From contig NZ_CP131061.1 in NCBI RefSeq assembly GCF_032594355.1, positions 310,001 through 374,000 on the forward strand: a DNA stretch of 64,000 nt, written 5' to 3'. How positions within the stretch are numbered: position 1 is the first letter of the stretch; every line of letters starts with the position of its first letter. Below the pieces are notes generated by a model. That model was not told the DNA's origin. It saw only the letters and a list, made by a program, of their open reading frames with translations, and did no database searches. Positions 24,733-34,039 of this stretch are shown here, piece by piece. Source of the stretch: Methanolapillus ohkumae. GTDB lineage: Archaea; Halobacteriota; Methanosarcinia; Methanosarcinales; Methanosarcinaceae. The position numbers and the translations under genes are program-made.

Positions 24733-26429
24733 TGGAAGAGAAAAAAGAAAAACCGATTTACAAAGATTACCACGTCATTCTTTTCATCGCAGCGTTGCTT
24801 ATTTCTCTGGCAGCCATCGGTCCTTGGTATTCGGCGGACGAAGGTTTTCACACCCGAATCAGCTACGGCCTTGACATTGAAGGCGGTTCTTGGATTCAAT
24901 TAAAATTAGACGGGGCCGTCACGGCCGTTGACGCAAATCCCGCAAACATCGTGTCCAAAATGCTTGAAAAAGAATATCCTGATGGCATGAACGTCACAAG
25001 TTCTTCCTTTGGCGCGGATGGAAGCGGGTCGGTTATTTTCACCACGCCCGATCCGGTCAACGAAACCCGTCTGGATTATCTCTTTGGAGACGTATCCGTC
25101 ACGTCCAAAGGCGCTTTAAATGAAGTGAAAATTACAGGCCCCAAAGTCTCTTTCATTACATCTTATCTGACCCACGCTTATGGCACGGAAGTCATTCCGT
25201 ATGTTTCCCGCGGACCGGGCGGATATGAGTGGGAAATCCGAAAAGCGACCAGCCAAGATGAGCTCACCGCAATTATGGCCGCCGCAAATGGCACCATTTT
25301 AAAAGACGCATCCGGAAATCTGATTTACCGGGATGGAACAACCCAAGAGACCATGCAGACCACCATTGATGTGCTCAATAACAAACTCGGAAACGGTTTG
25401 GGCATCAAAGACCTGCCGATTCAGGCGGTTGGCGGCGAATACATTCTTATTGATTTTGCCGGCGTCGATTTGGCGGAAGCCCGAAAACTTGTGGAAACGC
25501 CGGGAAAATTTGAAATCCAGATTCAAACAAATGGTAACGAAACCGCGCACGTTCTCTACGGCGACAACATTGCCGGTGTCAGTCCGATTGGGCAGACGCA
25601 AAATGGCATGTGGTATGTCCCGTTCACCTTAAATGAAAACGGCGCTGTCGCGCTTCAGCAAGCCGCCATCAAATCCGGGGCGACGACCGACCCAAACAAC
25701 CACAATTTAATCATGCTTTTGGATGATGAAGTGATTTACAGCGCGCCGCTCAGTGGCAGCGCCGCCACTCAGCTCCGGACCGGTCCGATTTATTCTTGGC
25801 AAGCGACGACTTCTTCGCAGGAAGAAGCCAAAGAACTTCAAATTCACTTGCGCGCCGGAGCGCTTCCGGTCAACGTCGAAATTATCGGTTCCGGTCAAGT
25901 GGACGCGGCGCTGGGAAGCGGATTCTTAAAAGGCGCGGCGATTACCGCGTTCTTTGCAATGATTGCCGTTGCGCTTTTGGTTTACAACAAATACAGGCGC
26001 CCCGAAATTGTAATTCCGATGGTGGGCACGTCTGTTTCAGAAGTCCTTATGCTTCTCGGATTTGCCGCGCTTGTCGGACAAGAACTGGATTTGGCCGCAA
26101 TTGCCGGTATTATTGCCGTCATCGGTACCGGAATCGATCACTTGGTCATCATTACGGAAGAAGTGGTGCATGAAGGAAAAACCCCGTCCGAGAAAATTTA
26201 TTCCGCCCGGATTGGAAAAGCCTTTATGATCATTTTCGGTGCCGCCGCGACGACCGTCGTTGCGATGTTGCCGCTTGTGTTCTTGGGATTTGGGGCACTC
26301 AAAGGATTTGCCGTGGTTACGATTGTTGGTGTTCTCATTGGCGTTCTGATCGCGCGGCCGGCCTACTCCGCCATTTTAAAGTATATCCTGACCAAAAAAG
26401 GAATGGTGGATGAGAATCTTTCGGAATAA
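24729..26429 (+). CDS. secD: Protein translocase subunit SecD
   Basis: 566 aa partner of SecF. An N-terminal membrane anchor (about residues 14-32) is followed by YGLDIEGGSWIQLKLDG (the DLxGG region), a large external domain (about 60-385), and a five-helix membrane domain starting near 395 with PMVGTSVSEVLMLLGFAALVGQELDLAAIAGIIAVIGTGIDHLVIITEE, where the conserved Asp/Gly motifs sit. It is in the archaeal F-then-D order with a 4-bp overlap. Start at the overlapping ATG preceded by GGAGG inside secF. Confidence 0.93.
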   Translation: MMEEKKEKPIYKDYHVILFIAALLISLAAIGPWYSADEGFHTRISYGLDIEGGSWIQLKLDGAVTAVDANPANIVSKMLEKEYPDGMNVTSSSFGADGSGSVIFTTPDPVNETRLDYLFGDVSVTSKGALNEVKITGPKVSFITSYLTHAYGTEVIPYVSRGPGGYEWEIRKATSQDELTAIMAAANGTILKDASGNLIYRDGTTQETMQTTIDVLNNKLGNGLGIKDLPIQAVGGEYILIDFAGVDLAEARKLVETPGKFEIQIQTNGNETAHVLYGDNIAGVSPIGQTQNGMWYVPFTLNENGAVALQQAAIKSGATTDPNNHNLIMLLDDEVIYSAPLSGSAATQLRTGPIYSWQATTSSQEEAKELQIHLRAGALPVNVEIIGSGQVDAALGSGFLKGAAITAFFAMIAVALLVYNKYRRPEIVIPMVGTSVSEVLMLLGFAALVGQELDLAAIAGIIAVIGTGIDHLVIITEEVVHEGKTPSEKIYSARIGKAFMIIFGAAATTVVAMLPLVFLGFGALKGFAVVTIVGVLIGVLIARPAYSAILKYILTKKGMVDENLSE

Positions 26430-26468
26430 AGTAATTGATTGAAAAAAAAGAAAAGAAGGAGAATTGTT

Positions 26469-27503
26469 GTGAAAGAGGTTTGGACGTTAAAATACCGCCC
26501 CGATACCTTAGATGGTATTTTAGGGAACCGGACATCGGTATCCGCACTAAAAAGCCTGGCAGCATCCGGCTCTTTGCCGCATCTTCTCTTTTTCGGTCCC
26601 GAAAACTCCGGAAAAATGACGGCTGCGCTTGCGCTTTCCAAAGAACTTTACGGGGACGAAAGTGAATTGAATCTGACGTACTTTAACGCGTCCGATTTTT
26701 TCGACCAAGGAAAAAGTTATTTGGTTCAAGACCCGCGTTTTTTTCGGATTCTTGGGACGGACGACCCGAAAAAGATTCAAAAAAGTGTGATTACGATTTT
26801 TAAAGAAGTCATCAACGAATATGCCGGGATTGCGCCGATAAATGCGGATTACAAAATAATTTGTATCGATTCGGCCGAATCGTTGACGCCGGACGCCCAG
26901 CATGCACTTCGCCGCATCATGGAAAAATATTCCAAAACATGCCGTTTTCTTCTTTGTGCCAAAAGTGTGTCCCGTCTCATTCCACCTCTACGGTCCCGAT
27001 GCGTCACCCTTTTTTTCAATTATGTTTCCCCCGAAGACTTGGGTTCTTACTTGGCAGAGATTGCCCGAAAAGAAGAAATTTCCGTTTCCGAGGATGTTTT
27101 TATTGAAGTCTCCCTGCTGACTGGTGGAAATGTCTCCAAAGCATTGGAATTGGTCCAAGCCGGATTTGTTGAAGCGCAAGAACTCGGGACTGCGCTCACG
27201 CCCGGAATGATTCAAATGCAAATGTGTCTGGAAGAAGAAAGTACATTTTCAGAACTTTTCAGCGCGGCTGTTTTGGAAAAGGATTTTCTCAAATGCCGGG
27301 ATAAATTAGATCTGCTTCTTTCGGATGTCGGCTATTCCGGTTCTGAAATTTTGGAGCAGCTGGCCGAAGTCATTCATGCGTCCGAAGCGGATGAGTTCGT
27401 TGCCGCCCAAAGAATGATTAAGCTGGCCGATTCAGACAGCCGGCTCATCCATGCGCAAAGCGAACGCCTTCATCTTGAAAATTTGATTTCAAATTTGGAT
27501 TGA
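26469..27503 (+). CDS. Replication factor C small-subunit-like ATPase with degenerate ATP site
   Basis: 344 aa from the GTG at 26469 (AAGGAGAA lies just upstream; a TTG ten codons earlier is less likely). The clamp-loader signature VWTLKYRPDTLDGILGN opens the protein. The Walker A reads GPENSGKM (residues 43-50), with Met where Thr/Ser should hold magnesium. The Walker B reads CIDSAESL instead of the DEAD/DEAE type, losing the catalytic Glu. The arginine-finger SRC motif is kept (IPPLRSRCVTLFF). This fits an RfcS2-type subunit that helps neighbours in the ring without hydrolysing ATP itself. It sits 40 bp after secD. Methanosarcina RFC is known to have a second small subunit, so this is probably that gene. 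Confidence 0.8.
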   Translation: MKEVWTLKYRPDTLDGILGNRTSVSALKSLAASGSLPHLLFFGPENSGKMTAALALSKELYGDESELNLTYFNASDFFDQGKSYLVQDPRFFRILGTDDPKKIQKSVITIFKEVINEYAGIAPINADYKIICIDSAESLTPDAQHALRRIMEKYSKTCRFLLCAKSVSRLIPPLRSRCVTLFFNYVSPEDLGSYLAEIARKEEISVSEDVFIEVSLLTGGNVSKALELVQAGFVEAQELGTALTPGMIQMQMCLEEESTFSELFSAAVLEKDFLKCRDKLDLLLSDVGYSGSEILEQLAEVIHASEADEFVAAQRMIKLADSDSRLIHAQSERLHLENLISNLD

Positions 27504-27601
27504 TTTCTAAATACATTTTTGAATCCTTCTTTTTTCTTTTCTATTCTTTTTCAATTTATTTCTTTTTTTTCTCTTTTTCATTTTCTTGTCTTGTTTTTTG
27601 T

Positions 27602-27690
27602 GCCGCTGCGCGCGTTATGGCACCAAATTTCTAATTTCTCAACAAAAAAAGAGGTCCGGATATTTGTAAAAAAAGTAGAAAATAATAATT
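27602..27690 (+). repeat. A-family dispersed element, copy A6
   Basis: Core GCCGCTGCGCGCGTTATGGC (27602-27621), then ACCAAATTTCTAATTTCT, CAACAAAAAAAGAGGTCCGG and TTTGTAAAAAAAGTAGAAAA, the complete tail order. Confidence 0.75.
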
Positions 27691-27714
27691 GAAAAAGAAA
27701 ATGAATTAGATGGA

Positions 27715-27852
27715 ATATGAGAAGATAGAATGAAGAATAGATTAAGAAGAATAGATAAGAAGAATAGATATGAAGAACAGATAAAAAGAATAGAATGAGA
27801 AGATAGAAGAGGAGAATAGATTAAGAAGAATAGAATGAGAAGAATAGAAGTA
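27715..27852. repeat. Purine-rich tandem array (AGAAGAATAGAT)
   Basis: About ten imperfect units of 12-15 bp, all built from AGAAGA, GAATAGAT and ATGAGAAG, giving one strand almost free of pyrimidines except T. Confidence 0.75.
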
Positions 27853-28133
27853 TTTAAAATCTGAATTTTAAATACTTCGAGGTTTTAAATAGGTGTTTGA
27901 GTTTGGAAAGTTTAAAACAGAGGTTTTAAATCTTTTCAATTCCATTTGTTTTTTTTTTTGTGCCACCGTTTTTTAATCGGCTCAGCCGATTTAAGCACGG
28001 GCATTACTAATCCAATATCATTATTTAAATTATCGTCCCTTTATTTCATATTCGTTTTTAAAAATAATCGTCTGAGCAAAAAATAAAAAGACGTTTTTAA
28101 TTATACAAGGGGGTTTGTATTTTATAACAATAT

Positions 28134-28171
28134 GACAATCTCGGTCGAATTTTATTTCGACCGAAATTGTC
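28134..28171 (-). terminator. Long hairpin after the permease operon
   Basis: A 16-bp stem with one mismatch (GACAATCTCGGTCGAA / TTCGACCGAAATTGTC) and a 6-nt loop. It lies about 100 bp after the last minus-strand gene. No T-run follows on that strand, so it may also stabilise the transcript. Confidence 0.5.
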
Positions 28172-28272
28172 AACGGATGGTTTATGTTAGATTTGCGTTT
28201 TTCTTTTTTGTTTTTGATTTGTTTTGTGTTGTTATTGATTTGTTGTTTTTTGAGTGGTTTTATTGGTTGATT

Positions 28273-28545
28273 TTAATAGTCATAGTTCTTCACGGAGTGG
28301 AACAAAATCACAAGGAAGAATATGAGAATTACAATCAGTGTGGAAAAGTATCCGACCGGGTTCCAGATGATTTCCAGAGCCCCGCTTCCGCCGTCACCGA
28401 CAATGGTTGCGCCTTTGAGATACACAGGAATCACGACACAGGCAAAAGCCAACGCGAACACGAAAATGATGTCGAACACCTGCATGGCGACGCCGTCTTT
28501 TTTGGCTTTTTCGCTGGAAACTTGGGTGGTTGATTTTGTTGACAT
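28273..28545 (-). CDS. Small two-helix membrane protein in the permease operon
   Basis: 90 aa. A charged Ser/Lys-rich N-terminal tail of about 20 residues precedes two predicted membrane helices (about 24-44 and 66-84), joined by a Gly-rich loop GDGGSGALEIIW. A strong ribosome site (GAGGTGA) lies a few bases before the ATG. Only 9 bp separate it from the preceding gene, so it belongs to the same operon as the putative methylamine permease. I do not recognise the family. It could be a stabilising or regulatory partner of the permease. Confidence 0.75.
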   Translation of the reverse strand: MSTKSTTQVSSEKAKKDGVAMQVFDIIFVFALAFACVVIPVYLKGATIVGDGGSGALEIIWNPVGYFSTLIVILIFFLVILFHSVKNYDY

Positions 28546-28554
28546 TTTTTCACC

Positions 28555-28821
28555 TCACTCGTAGTATTCAAGTTCGTACATGTGTTTCTTAATCGAAACC
28601 CAGACATTGTAGCAACCCAGGCCGTTGATGGTAAACATCAAGATCAGGAACAAGACATAAATTCCGATTAAAAACATCGGCAATTCCAGTCCTTGGACCG
28701 AGACGGAGTGCAAAATGAAGTAGGCGACATAAGTCTCCGAAATCACGAGCGCGAGCCACATGATCACAATCACGGCGGAGTCAAGCATCAACCATTTTTT
28801 GTATTTTTGCTCATTCACCAT
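28555..28821 (-). CDS. Small two-helix membrane protein overlapping the permease gene
   Basis: 88 aa from the ATG at 28821, which lies inside the last codons of the permease gene (11-bp overlap), so translation is almost certainly coupled; an in-frame start five codons upstream is possible. Two long hydrophobic segments (about residues 12-36 and 48-70) are followed by a charged, Tyr-rich tail ending ELEYYE. No family recognised. Its position after a transporter and its size suggest a small transporter subunit, somewhat like the small partner in two-component secondary transporters, but that is inference. Confidence 0.75.
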   Translation of the reverse strand: MVNEQKYKKWLMLDSAVIVIMWLALVISETYVAYFILHSVSVQGLELPMFLIGIYVLFLILMFTINGLGCYNVWVSIKKHMYELEYYE

Positions 28822-30217
28822 CGTTGGCACCTCCATTCGCTTTTGCTTTTTGTCCCAATTGGACTTCCGGGTCCGGCCAGCCCAATTTTGTTTCCCAGCT
28901 GAACTGCACTTTTCTGTTGGCTTTCATCTTCTTGTAGCGCCAGGAGAAGTAGAAGTAGGCGACCACGTAGAACACGAGCGCGAAAATCAGGTTTAACTGA
29001 TAGGCCCAGTAGAACGTCGACATAATAACCACCGCAATCACGATGGCAAACATGGCGATGTAGGGTTGAAGCGGACCAATGTAGGGCCGAATCAAAGTGT
29101 TTGAGCTTGGGTACATCTTACGGAACCGGATCAACGCAAACGGAATCATCACATAACAGACAAGTCCGGACACGATGGAGAACGTAATCACTTGGTCCAG
29201 ATAACCGCTGAATGCGAAACCGATCGCGACCGGCAATGTGAAAATGACTGCACGGTACGGGCTCTTGTATTTCGGGTGAACGGCAATGAACCAGTCCGAC
29301 ACGAATTCGTCTCTTGCGAGAGCGAACCAGGAACGGGAAGAGTCATTGACACAACCGTTGGCGCTGGCGATACAGGTAAACAAGGTACCGACGGCCAAGA
29401 GGAAGATGAAGATTCCGACCCCACTGTTTTGAGCAGCTTCAAAGAGCGGGTACACGGACGCACCCAATTTTCCGCTGTCAATCAAACCGGAACAAACGAA
29501 CAAGGTCATACCGGCCATCAAGAGGAGCGTAATCATACCGGCTTGCTGTCCGAGCGGGACGGCACGGGTCGGTTTTTTACATTCTTCGGCACACATGGCT
29601 GCGCCTTCAATTCCCAAATAGAACCAAGGACCAAACTGCAAAGCAGCGAAGAGACCGACCATTCCATAGGGAATAGCGCCGCTGAATAAGTTTTCAACGT
29701 GGAAAGTAACACCGCCGATTCCCGTCACGGTCGACAAGAAGAACAACAAAATGGCGATTGCGGCGACGAACGTCAGGAAGAAGTTCAAGGTCAAAGCCGT
29801 GACCGCACCACGATAGTTAATAAATGTCAAAATAGCTAAGATCAATAACGCGACGGCTTGTACGTTGACACCGGGAATATAGGCGGCAGCCAACTGACCG
29901 ACGACGATTGCGTCTGCGGCGGACAAGGCGATATATTCCATATATACACCCAAACCGACGATTGCGGCAGCACCGGGTCCGACGAACAGACGTACCCAGT
30001 CATAAGGTCCTCCGGCCAATTTGGTGGAAGATCCGAGTTCACTGGCACAGATGGATATGATAATGTACATCACACCGGCGACAATCATGGCCAAAAGAGC
30101 GCCCAAAATACCGCCTTTTGCAACCGTAAAGTTCCAACCCATGTATTCGCCGACCAACACGATACCGACACCAAGTGCCCACACGTGATATGGACGAAGT
30201 TTCTTTTCAAGTTCCAT
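28811..30217 (-). CDS. mtmP: APC-family permease, probable methylamine transporter
   Basis: 468 aa, about twelve membrane helices, of the amino acid-polyamine-organocation superfamily: GVGIVLVGEYMGWNFTVAKGGILGALLA near the N-terminus matches the TM1 G-x-G region, and EYIALSAADAIVVGQ and LGIEGAAMCAEECKKPTRAVP are typical later blocks. The operon lies immediately downstream of mtmC-mtmB, and in Methanosarcina such permeases (MtmP) are cotranscribed with or adjacent to mtmCB and thought to import monomethylamine. No in-frame amber codon is present. A 38-codon gene lies 6 bp upstream and two more small membrane genes follow. Substrate is inferred from context. Confidence 0.82.
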   Translation of the reverse strand: MELEKKLRPYHVWALGVGIVLVGEYMGWNFTVAKGGILGALLAMIVAGVMYIIISICASELGSSTKLAGGPYDWVRLFVGPGAAAIVGLGVYMEYIALSAADAIVVGQLAAAYIPGVNVQAVALLILAILTFINYRGAVTALTLNFFLTFVAAIAILLFFLSTVTGIGGVTFHVENLFSGAIPYGMVGLFAALQFGPWFYLGIEGAAMCAEECKKPTRAVPLGQQAGMITLLLMAGMTLFVCSGLIDSGKLGASVYPLFEAAQNSGVGIFIFLLAVGTLFTCIASANGCVNDSSRSWFALARDEFVSDWFIAVHPKYKSPYRAVIFTLPVAIGFAFSGYLDQVITFSIVSGLVCYVMIPFALIRFRKMYPSSNTLIRPYIGPLQPYIAMFAIVIAVVIMSTFYWAYQLNLIFALVFYVVAYFYFSWRYKKMKANRKVQFSWETKLGWPDPEVQLGQKAKANGGANDGE

Positions 30218-30223
30218 CTCCCA

Positions 30224-30340
30224 TCACTCCTTCTTTGGTTTCGATTTTATCGAAACCCGATAGGCATCCAATAACAAGTAGGCAATAATTACGAAAGCCA
30301 CAAGGAAGATGCCGATATTTAAAATATCAACTGTACTCAT
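30224..30340 (-). CDS. 38-residue single-span membrane protein at the head of the permease operon
   Basis: A 39-codon frame with a strong ribosome site (GAGGTG, 6 nt before ATG) and TGA only 6 bp before the permease ATG. The peptide begins MSTVDILNIGIFLV, forms one hydrophobic helix (about residues 7-25) and ends in a basic tail KSKPKKE, so the C-terminus should face the cytoplasm. The spacing, start signal and composition all look like a real gene that length filters would miss. Possibly a small subunit or stabiliser of the permease, as with other tiny proteins encoded next to bacterial transporters. Also possible: a translated leader. Confidence 0.7.
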   Translation of the reverse strand: MSTVDILNIGIFLVAFVIIAYLLLDAYRVSIKSKPKKE

Positions 30341-30975
30341 TTCTACACCTCTTTTTTCAATCAAAAAAGGGCATCAAACGGATCAATCATGTTTTTCAAA
30401 AAAGCGGTGTTTTGTAAAATTGAAAACCGGTATTGTAAAAGTAAAACCGATAAAACCGGGAAGAATCTTAAAAATAACGTTTACCATCGATCTAAATTGT
30501 GATTTTCGTTCTCTTTTCTTTTTTTGGGAAATTTTTGTTCTTTTGAGTCCGTCAAAAGTTACGACTACTCAAAATCCGTATATCAAATGATTTTTCCGGC
30601 TGATTTTCGCTTGACCGCATACGGCCAACCGTATTTTTTTCAATTCCGGCGTTTTTCACTGGATCACATCCAATTCACTTGATCATTTCAAAAATAATTC
30701 ACAAAAAAATTGTGAAATACAATTGAAGTTATCTCCCGATATAGATCTATCACTTTTTTTGTTCGATGTTTTTTTGTTTCATCAACGCTATTTTTTAAAA
30801 AATATCCCACACATTCTATTTTCACATAACACACACTTAATCGAATAAACACAAACGTGTTTAATCCCCGTTTTTAATTTTTTGCTTTTTAAATTAAGGT
30901 ACAAAATACAAGAATACCGATAAACCACAACCGGTCATTCTTGAGCACTTTTACTGAAAAATAAAAGGGGTATTC
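30341..30975. promoter_or_regulatory. Region between mtmB and the permease operon
   Basis: About 635 bp. It should carry the permease-operon promoter on the minus strand, but no single TATA box stands out. A palindromic gatatagatctatc lies at 30738-30751. A 93-codon plus-strand frame here is antisense to the small gene's start and lacks coding character. Confidence 0.4.
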
Positions 30976-31005
30976 GATTTGGAATTGAAAAATCAATTCC
31001 AAATC
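30976..31005 (-). terminator. mtmCB terminator
   Basis: A perfect 13-bp stem (GATTTGGAATTGA / TCAATTCCAAATC) with an AAAA/TTTT loop, followed on the minus strand by a C-rich step and TTTTATTTTT. It lies 30 bp after the mtmB stop. Confidence 0.8.
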
Positions 31006-31036
31006 AAACCGGATTTATTTTCTGATTTATTCAAAC

Positions 31037-32413
31037 TTAGAAGACAAGTCCGAAACCTTCGAGTTTCTTCTTGGCTTGTTCGTAGACTTTTACGTGTTCG
31101 TCAGTCGGTGTGATTGTCTTCACATCATAACATTCTTGGAATGTCTTTCCGGCCGGGGCGGTTGCGTAGTTCTTTTCGTAGGAACCAACGAGTTTGTCGA
31201 GAATCTTGTTGATTTCTTTGATGTCAACGCCTGCTGCAGCTCTGGCGACTTCTCCCATCATGCGGGCTTCCATACCGGTTGTTTTGTTCTCAACGACTCC
31301 TTTTGCGGCGGCAACTCCGGAGAGGATTTCACGGCCGGATGCGGAGTCAGTGATGGCTTGTGCGGCAAGTTCGAGGAAGCACATTTCTGTGCACGGGCCT
31401 GCGCATGGGTAGTACTGGTTTCCGGAGAGGAAGTCGGTGTGGTTGCTGATTGCGGCACAAGTCCATCCTGCAACGGCGAGGGTTTCTCTGGTGTTGGTGG
31501 ATCCCCATCTGATGTGGACCGGACCGTCAAGGTGCCAGCTTGCACCGGACATGACGAAGGCATTGATGTGGGTTGCGATGTCAACGATTGCGGTTTCTTC
31601 AAGGCCGCCGGCGTATCCACCGTAAATCGGCATCTGTTCGTCCATGATGATGTCGCTGTTGCCGTGGTAGTGCGCAATAACGGAGATTGCGTCGAGGTCA
31701 ATCTTAAGTTCGTTCAATTGGGAGACTTCGTGGCTGTCCCAGGGTTGCATGCCGCCTTCACAGTCCGCACTGATGTTTCCTTGTGCGGAGAGGGAGGTCT
31801 CGGGGCCCTATATGCCCATGCCCGGTCTTCCGGCAAGAGCAGTTGCTTGTTTAATAAGTCTGCCTTCTGTTTTGGCGGACAAGATTTCGTACGGTGTTTT
31901 CGGGACCGGCGGTCTTCCGCGAACGGATGTCATAACTCCGTCGACGATGGTGTCGACTTCTTTCTCAAGAGCGTAGCTCATGTGAACGGCCATGAAGACA
32001 TCTTCGGAAACCGGGGATCCTGTCGGGCCACCCTGAATGATCGGGCCTCTTTTGTCAGCCACATTTCTCTTTCTGACTTGGACGGCGTCTCTGCCGGATC
32101 CGAGTTGGAATTCGTATTGCGGGTTGGAGATGGCATCCCACATTTCGTCAGCGGTGTATTTCACGATTCTTTGTTGGTCGGTCACGAAGATACCGCACTC
32201 AAGAAGCATGTCAAAACCGGCCCAGAAGAGTTTTTCGGTCATGTCGGCGTTGGTCGGGACAAATTCGCCTTTAAAGTCAAGTTTGTATTTTTGTTTGAGT
32301 TCCATGGCTTTCATGGGGATTCTCATTAAGTCCCATTCGTCTTGAGAGCATTTTTCTCCGGTTTTGGATCTCTCATAAAATTCGTAAGAGTCAACAGATT
32401 TCTTGTATGCCAT
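31037..32413 (-). CDS. mtmB: Monomethylamine methyltransferase MtmB, with pyrrolysine codon
   Basis: 458 residues when the UAG codon at 31808-31810 is read through; this equals the known length of MtmB, and the amber falls at residue 202, the established pyrrolysine position. MtmB transfers the methyl group of monomethylamine to the corrinoid of MtmC. The N-terminal part (MAYKKSVDSYEFYERSKTGE) and the segment ALAGRPGMGI just before the amber are conserved; after it, the frame resumes with GPETSLSAQGNIS. The true stop is TAA. It starts with ATG after AGGTGA, 10 bp downstream of mtmC. The reading needs pylT, pylS and pylBCD elsewhere in the genome; none is in this window. An annotation pipeline would split it in two. 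Confidence 0.96.
31808..31810 (-). other. In-frame amber (pyrrolysine) codon of mtmB
   Basis: CTA on the plus strand, UAG in the message, at codon 202 of mtmB. Coding character continues without a break on both sides. Confidence 0.95.
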
Positions 32414-32423
32414 TTATTTCACC

Positions 32424-33068
32424 TCAGGCCATAATTTTCTTTGCGACGTTAACGGCTTCTGCTGCGTTTTCGGCAGTTCCGTCTGCGCCGATTTCTTTAA
32501 TCCAGTCTTTGGAGACCGGAGCGCCGCCGAACATACATTTCACTTTGCTGCGGAGGCCTTCTTCGTTGATCATGATCATCAAGTCTTTTTGGCCGAGCAT
32601 GGATGTTGTCATGAGAGCAGAACCGACGAGTAAGATTTTTGCATCTTTTGCGGCTTTGACTTCTTCAACGACTTTTTCATTGGCAACGTCGACACCAAGG
32701 ACTTTAACGGTAAAGCCGTTTGCGCCGAGCATTGTGGAAACCAATCTGTTTCCGATGTCGTGGATGTCGCCTTCTTGGACGAAGGACAGAGCATATCCTG
32801 AGCTTGCAGAGGCAGTTCCTTTGGCGAGTTCCGGTTGAAGGATAACCATTGCTTCGTTCATGGCTTTCGCGGACATCATGATTTGCGGTAAAAAGAGTTC
32901 TCCTTTTTCAAAGCGTTCTCCGACTTCTTTCATACCGGCTGCAAGGCCTTTTTGAATGATGTCAAGAGGAGCAACATTTTTGGAAAGCGCTTCTTTTGTT
33001 TTCTCAACAGCGCCATTAATGTTTTGTGTTTTAACGGCTTGTGCTAATTCTGCGAATATATCTGACAT
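32424..33068 (-). CDS. mtmC: Monomethylamine corrinoid protein MtmC
   Basis: 214 aa. It carries the corrinoid that accepts the methyl group from MtmB and is demethylated by MtbA. Residues about 1-88 are the four-helix cap (EERF-type GERFEKGELFLPQIMMSAKAMNEAM), and the cobalamin-binding Rossmann domain follows with the base-off motif EGDIHDIGNRLV, where His103 is the lower cobalt ligand, then GFTVKVLGVDV and the VGSALMTTSMLGQK and MFGGAPVS loops. The ribosome site is GGAGGTTTG. First gene of the mtmCB unit. Confidence 0.95.
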   Translation of the reverse strand: MSDIFAELAQAVKTQNINGAVEKTKEALSKNVAPLDIIQKGLAAGMKEVGERFEKGELFLPQIMMSAKAMNEAMVILQPELAKGTASASSGYALSFVQEGDIHDIGNRLVSTMLGANGFTVKVLGVDVANEKVVEEVKAAKDAKILLVGSALMTTSMLGQKDLMIMINEEGLRSKVKCMFGGAPVSKDWIKEIGADGTAENAAEAVNVAKKIMA

Positions 33069-33935
33069 GTTTTCAAACCTCCGTACGATAAAATTTCAAC
33101 TGAAAAATGAAGAATCAGTGAAATCTTTCTTTTGTACGCAAAATAAATCATCGAATTACAGAAGATTAATCCGGTCAAAACCCCCGCTTCGACCTGTTTC
33201 AAATGCCGGTCTTAAGACCGCCATAGTCAAAATCGACTGTAATCTACCCCAATATCTGATTTTTTGATATATAACTTAAATCACAGTTAAATTTTCAACT
33301 CCTTTATATAATTCGTAAGACGTTTATAAAATAACAATGTATTATAAAAGATATAAAGCAATGTAGAATAGAGGGTCTAACCGGAAAAAATGACCCGGCA
33401 AAACAAAAAGCACTTCGAAAAATCAATGTCGGTAACAATCCCGCAATTTTATAGCATTTATTATATATATAAACTAAAAGAAAAAAATATGCTGAAAATT
33501 AAGAATAAAAAATAGTTTAGCTCACATATTGTATATTCGTTCTATTAATTATCTTGTAAGTATATTTATTTTTAAAAATAATCGGATTTCCATTGTTGAA
33601 TCCAATGAAGATTTTGAGGAATAAGTTTTTATCCTATCTGTCTTCTGACTATGGTTTTAATGAAAAACAGATTATTTTAAATAAATTAGCCGAATGCGTT
33701 TTTTTGTTTTTCCTTTTTGTTTGTTCTTTTTCCTTTTTGTTTGTTCTTTTTTCCTTTTGTTTTTATTTTTAAATTTTTCCGCATTTTTTTAATTTCTCAA
33801 TGTATTTGTTTTTTGATTTTTTCTTTTCATGTTTTCTTTTTTTTATCGGCTTATTATCTTGCTATCCGGTTGTATCTTTGTGACGTGGTGCGTTATACTA
33901 CTGAATGAGGCCGGCACATCGGGCTATTGCACTGT
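33069..33935. promoter_or_regulatory. mtmC leader and promoter region, then T-rich DNA
   Basis: On the minus strand, TATA-like sequences lie at 33265-33276 and 33303-33312, about 200-240 bp before mtmC, so the transcript would have a long leader. Beyond about 33480 the DNA is AT-rich; at 33695-33790 words of the type TTTTTCCTTTTTGTTTGTTC repeat two to three times. No gene. Confidence 0.45.
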
Positions 33936-34039
33936 GTTGTTGCATTGCGTTGTTGCATTGCGTTGTTGCATTGTGTTGTTGCATTGTGTTGTTGCATTGC
34001 GTTGCTGCATTGCGTTGTTGCATTGCGTTGCTGCATTGC
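33936..34039. repeat. 13-bp tandem array (GTTGTTGCATTGC), eight units
   Basis: Eight consecutive 13-bp units start at 33936, 33949, 33962, 33975, 33988, 34001, 34014 and 34027; they vary only at a T/C in two positions. Decayed related words continue to about 34140. Because 13 is not a multiple of 3, the array is open in several frames and encodes an artificial Val/Leu/Cys/His-rich peptide. Confidence 0.95.

Larger units (their letters stand above)
27504..28272. other. Convergent intergenic region
   Basis: 769 bp without a gene. It contains an A element (27602-27690), a purine-rich tandem array (27715-27852), an 8-bp inverted repeat AATCGGCT/AGCCGATT (27975-27991) and a long hairpin (28134-28171) probably ending the minus-strand permease operon. 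Confidence 0.6.

Noticed and set aside
30309..30590. 93-codon plus-strand frame between mtmB and the permease operon
   Set aside because: Antisense to the 38-codon gene start and its leader; Lys/Ile-rich with no family signal and no ribosome site.
31076..32329. A 417-codon open frame antisense to mtmB
   Set aside because: It is the mirror of mtmB, which is highly recognisable across its whole length; the antisense translation has Cys/Val/Gly-rich composition and no family signal.
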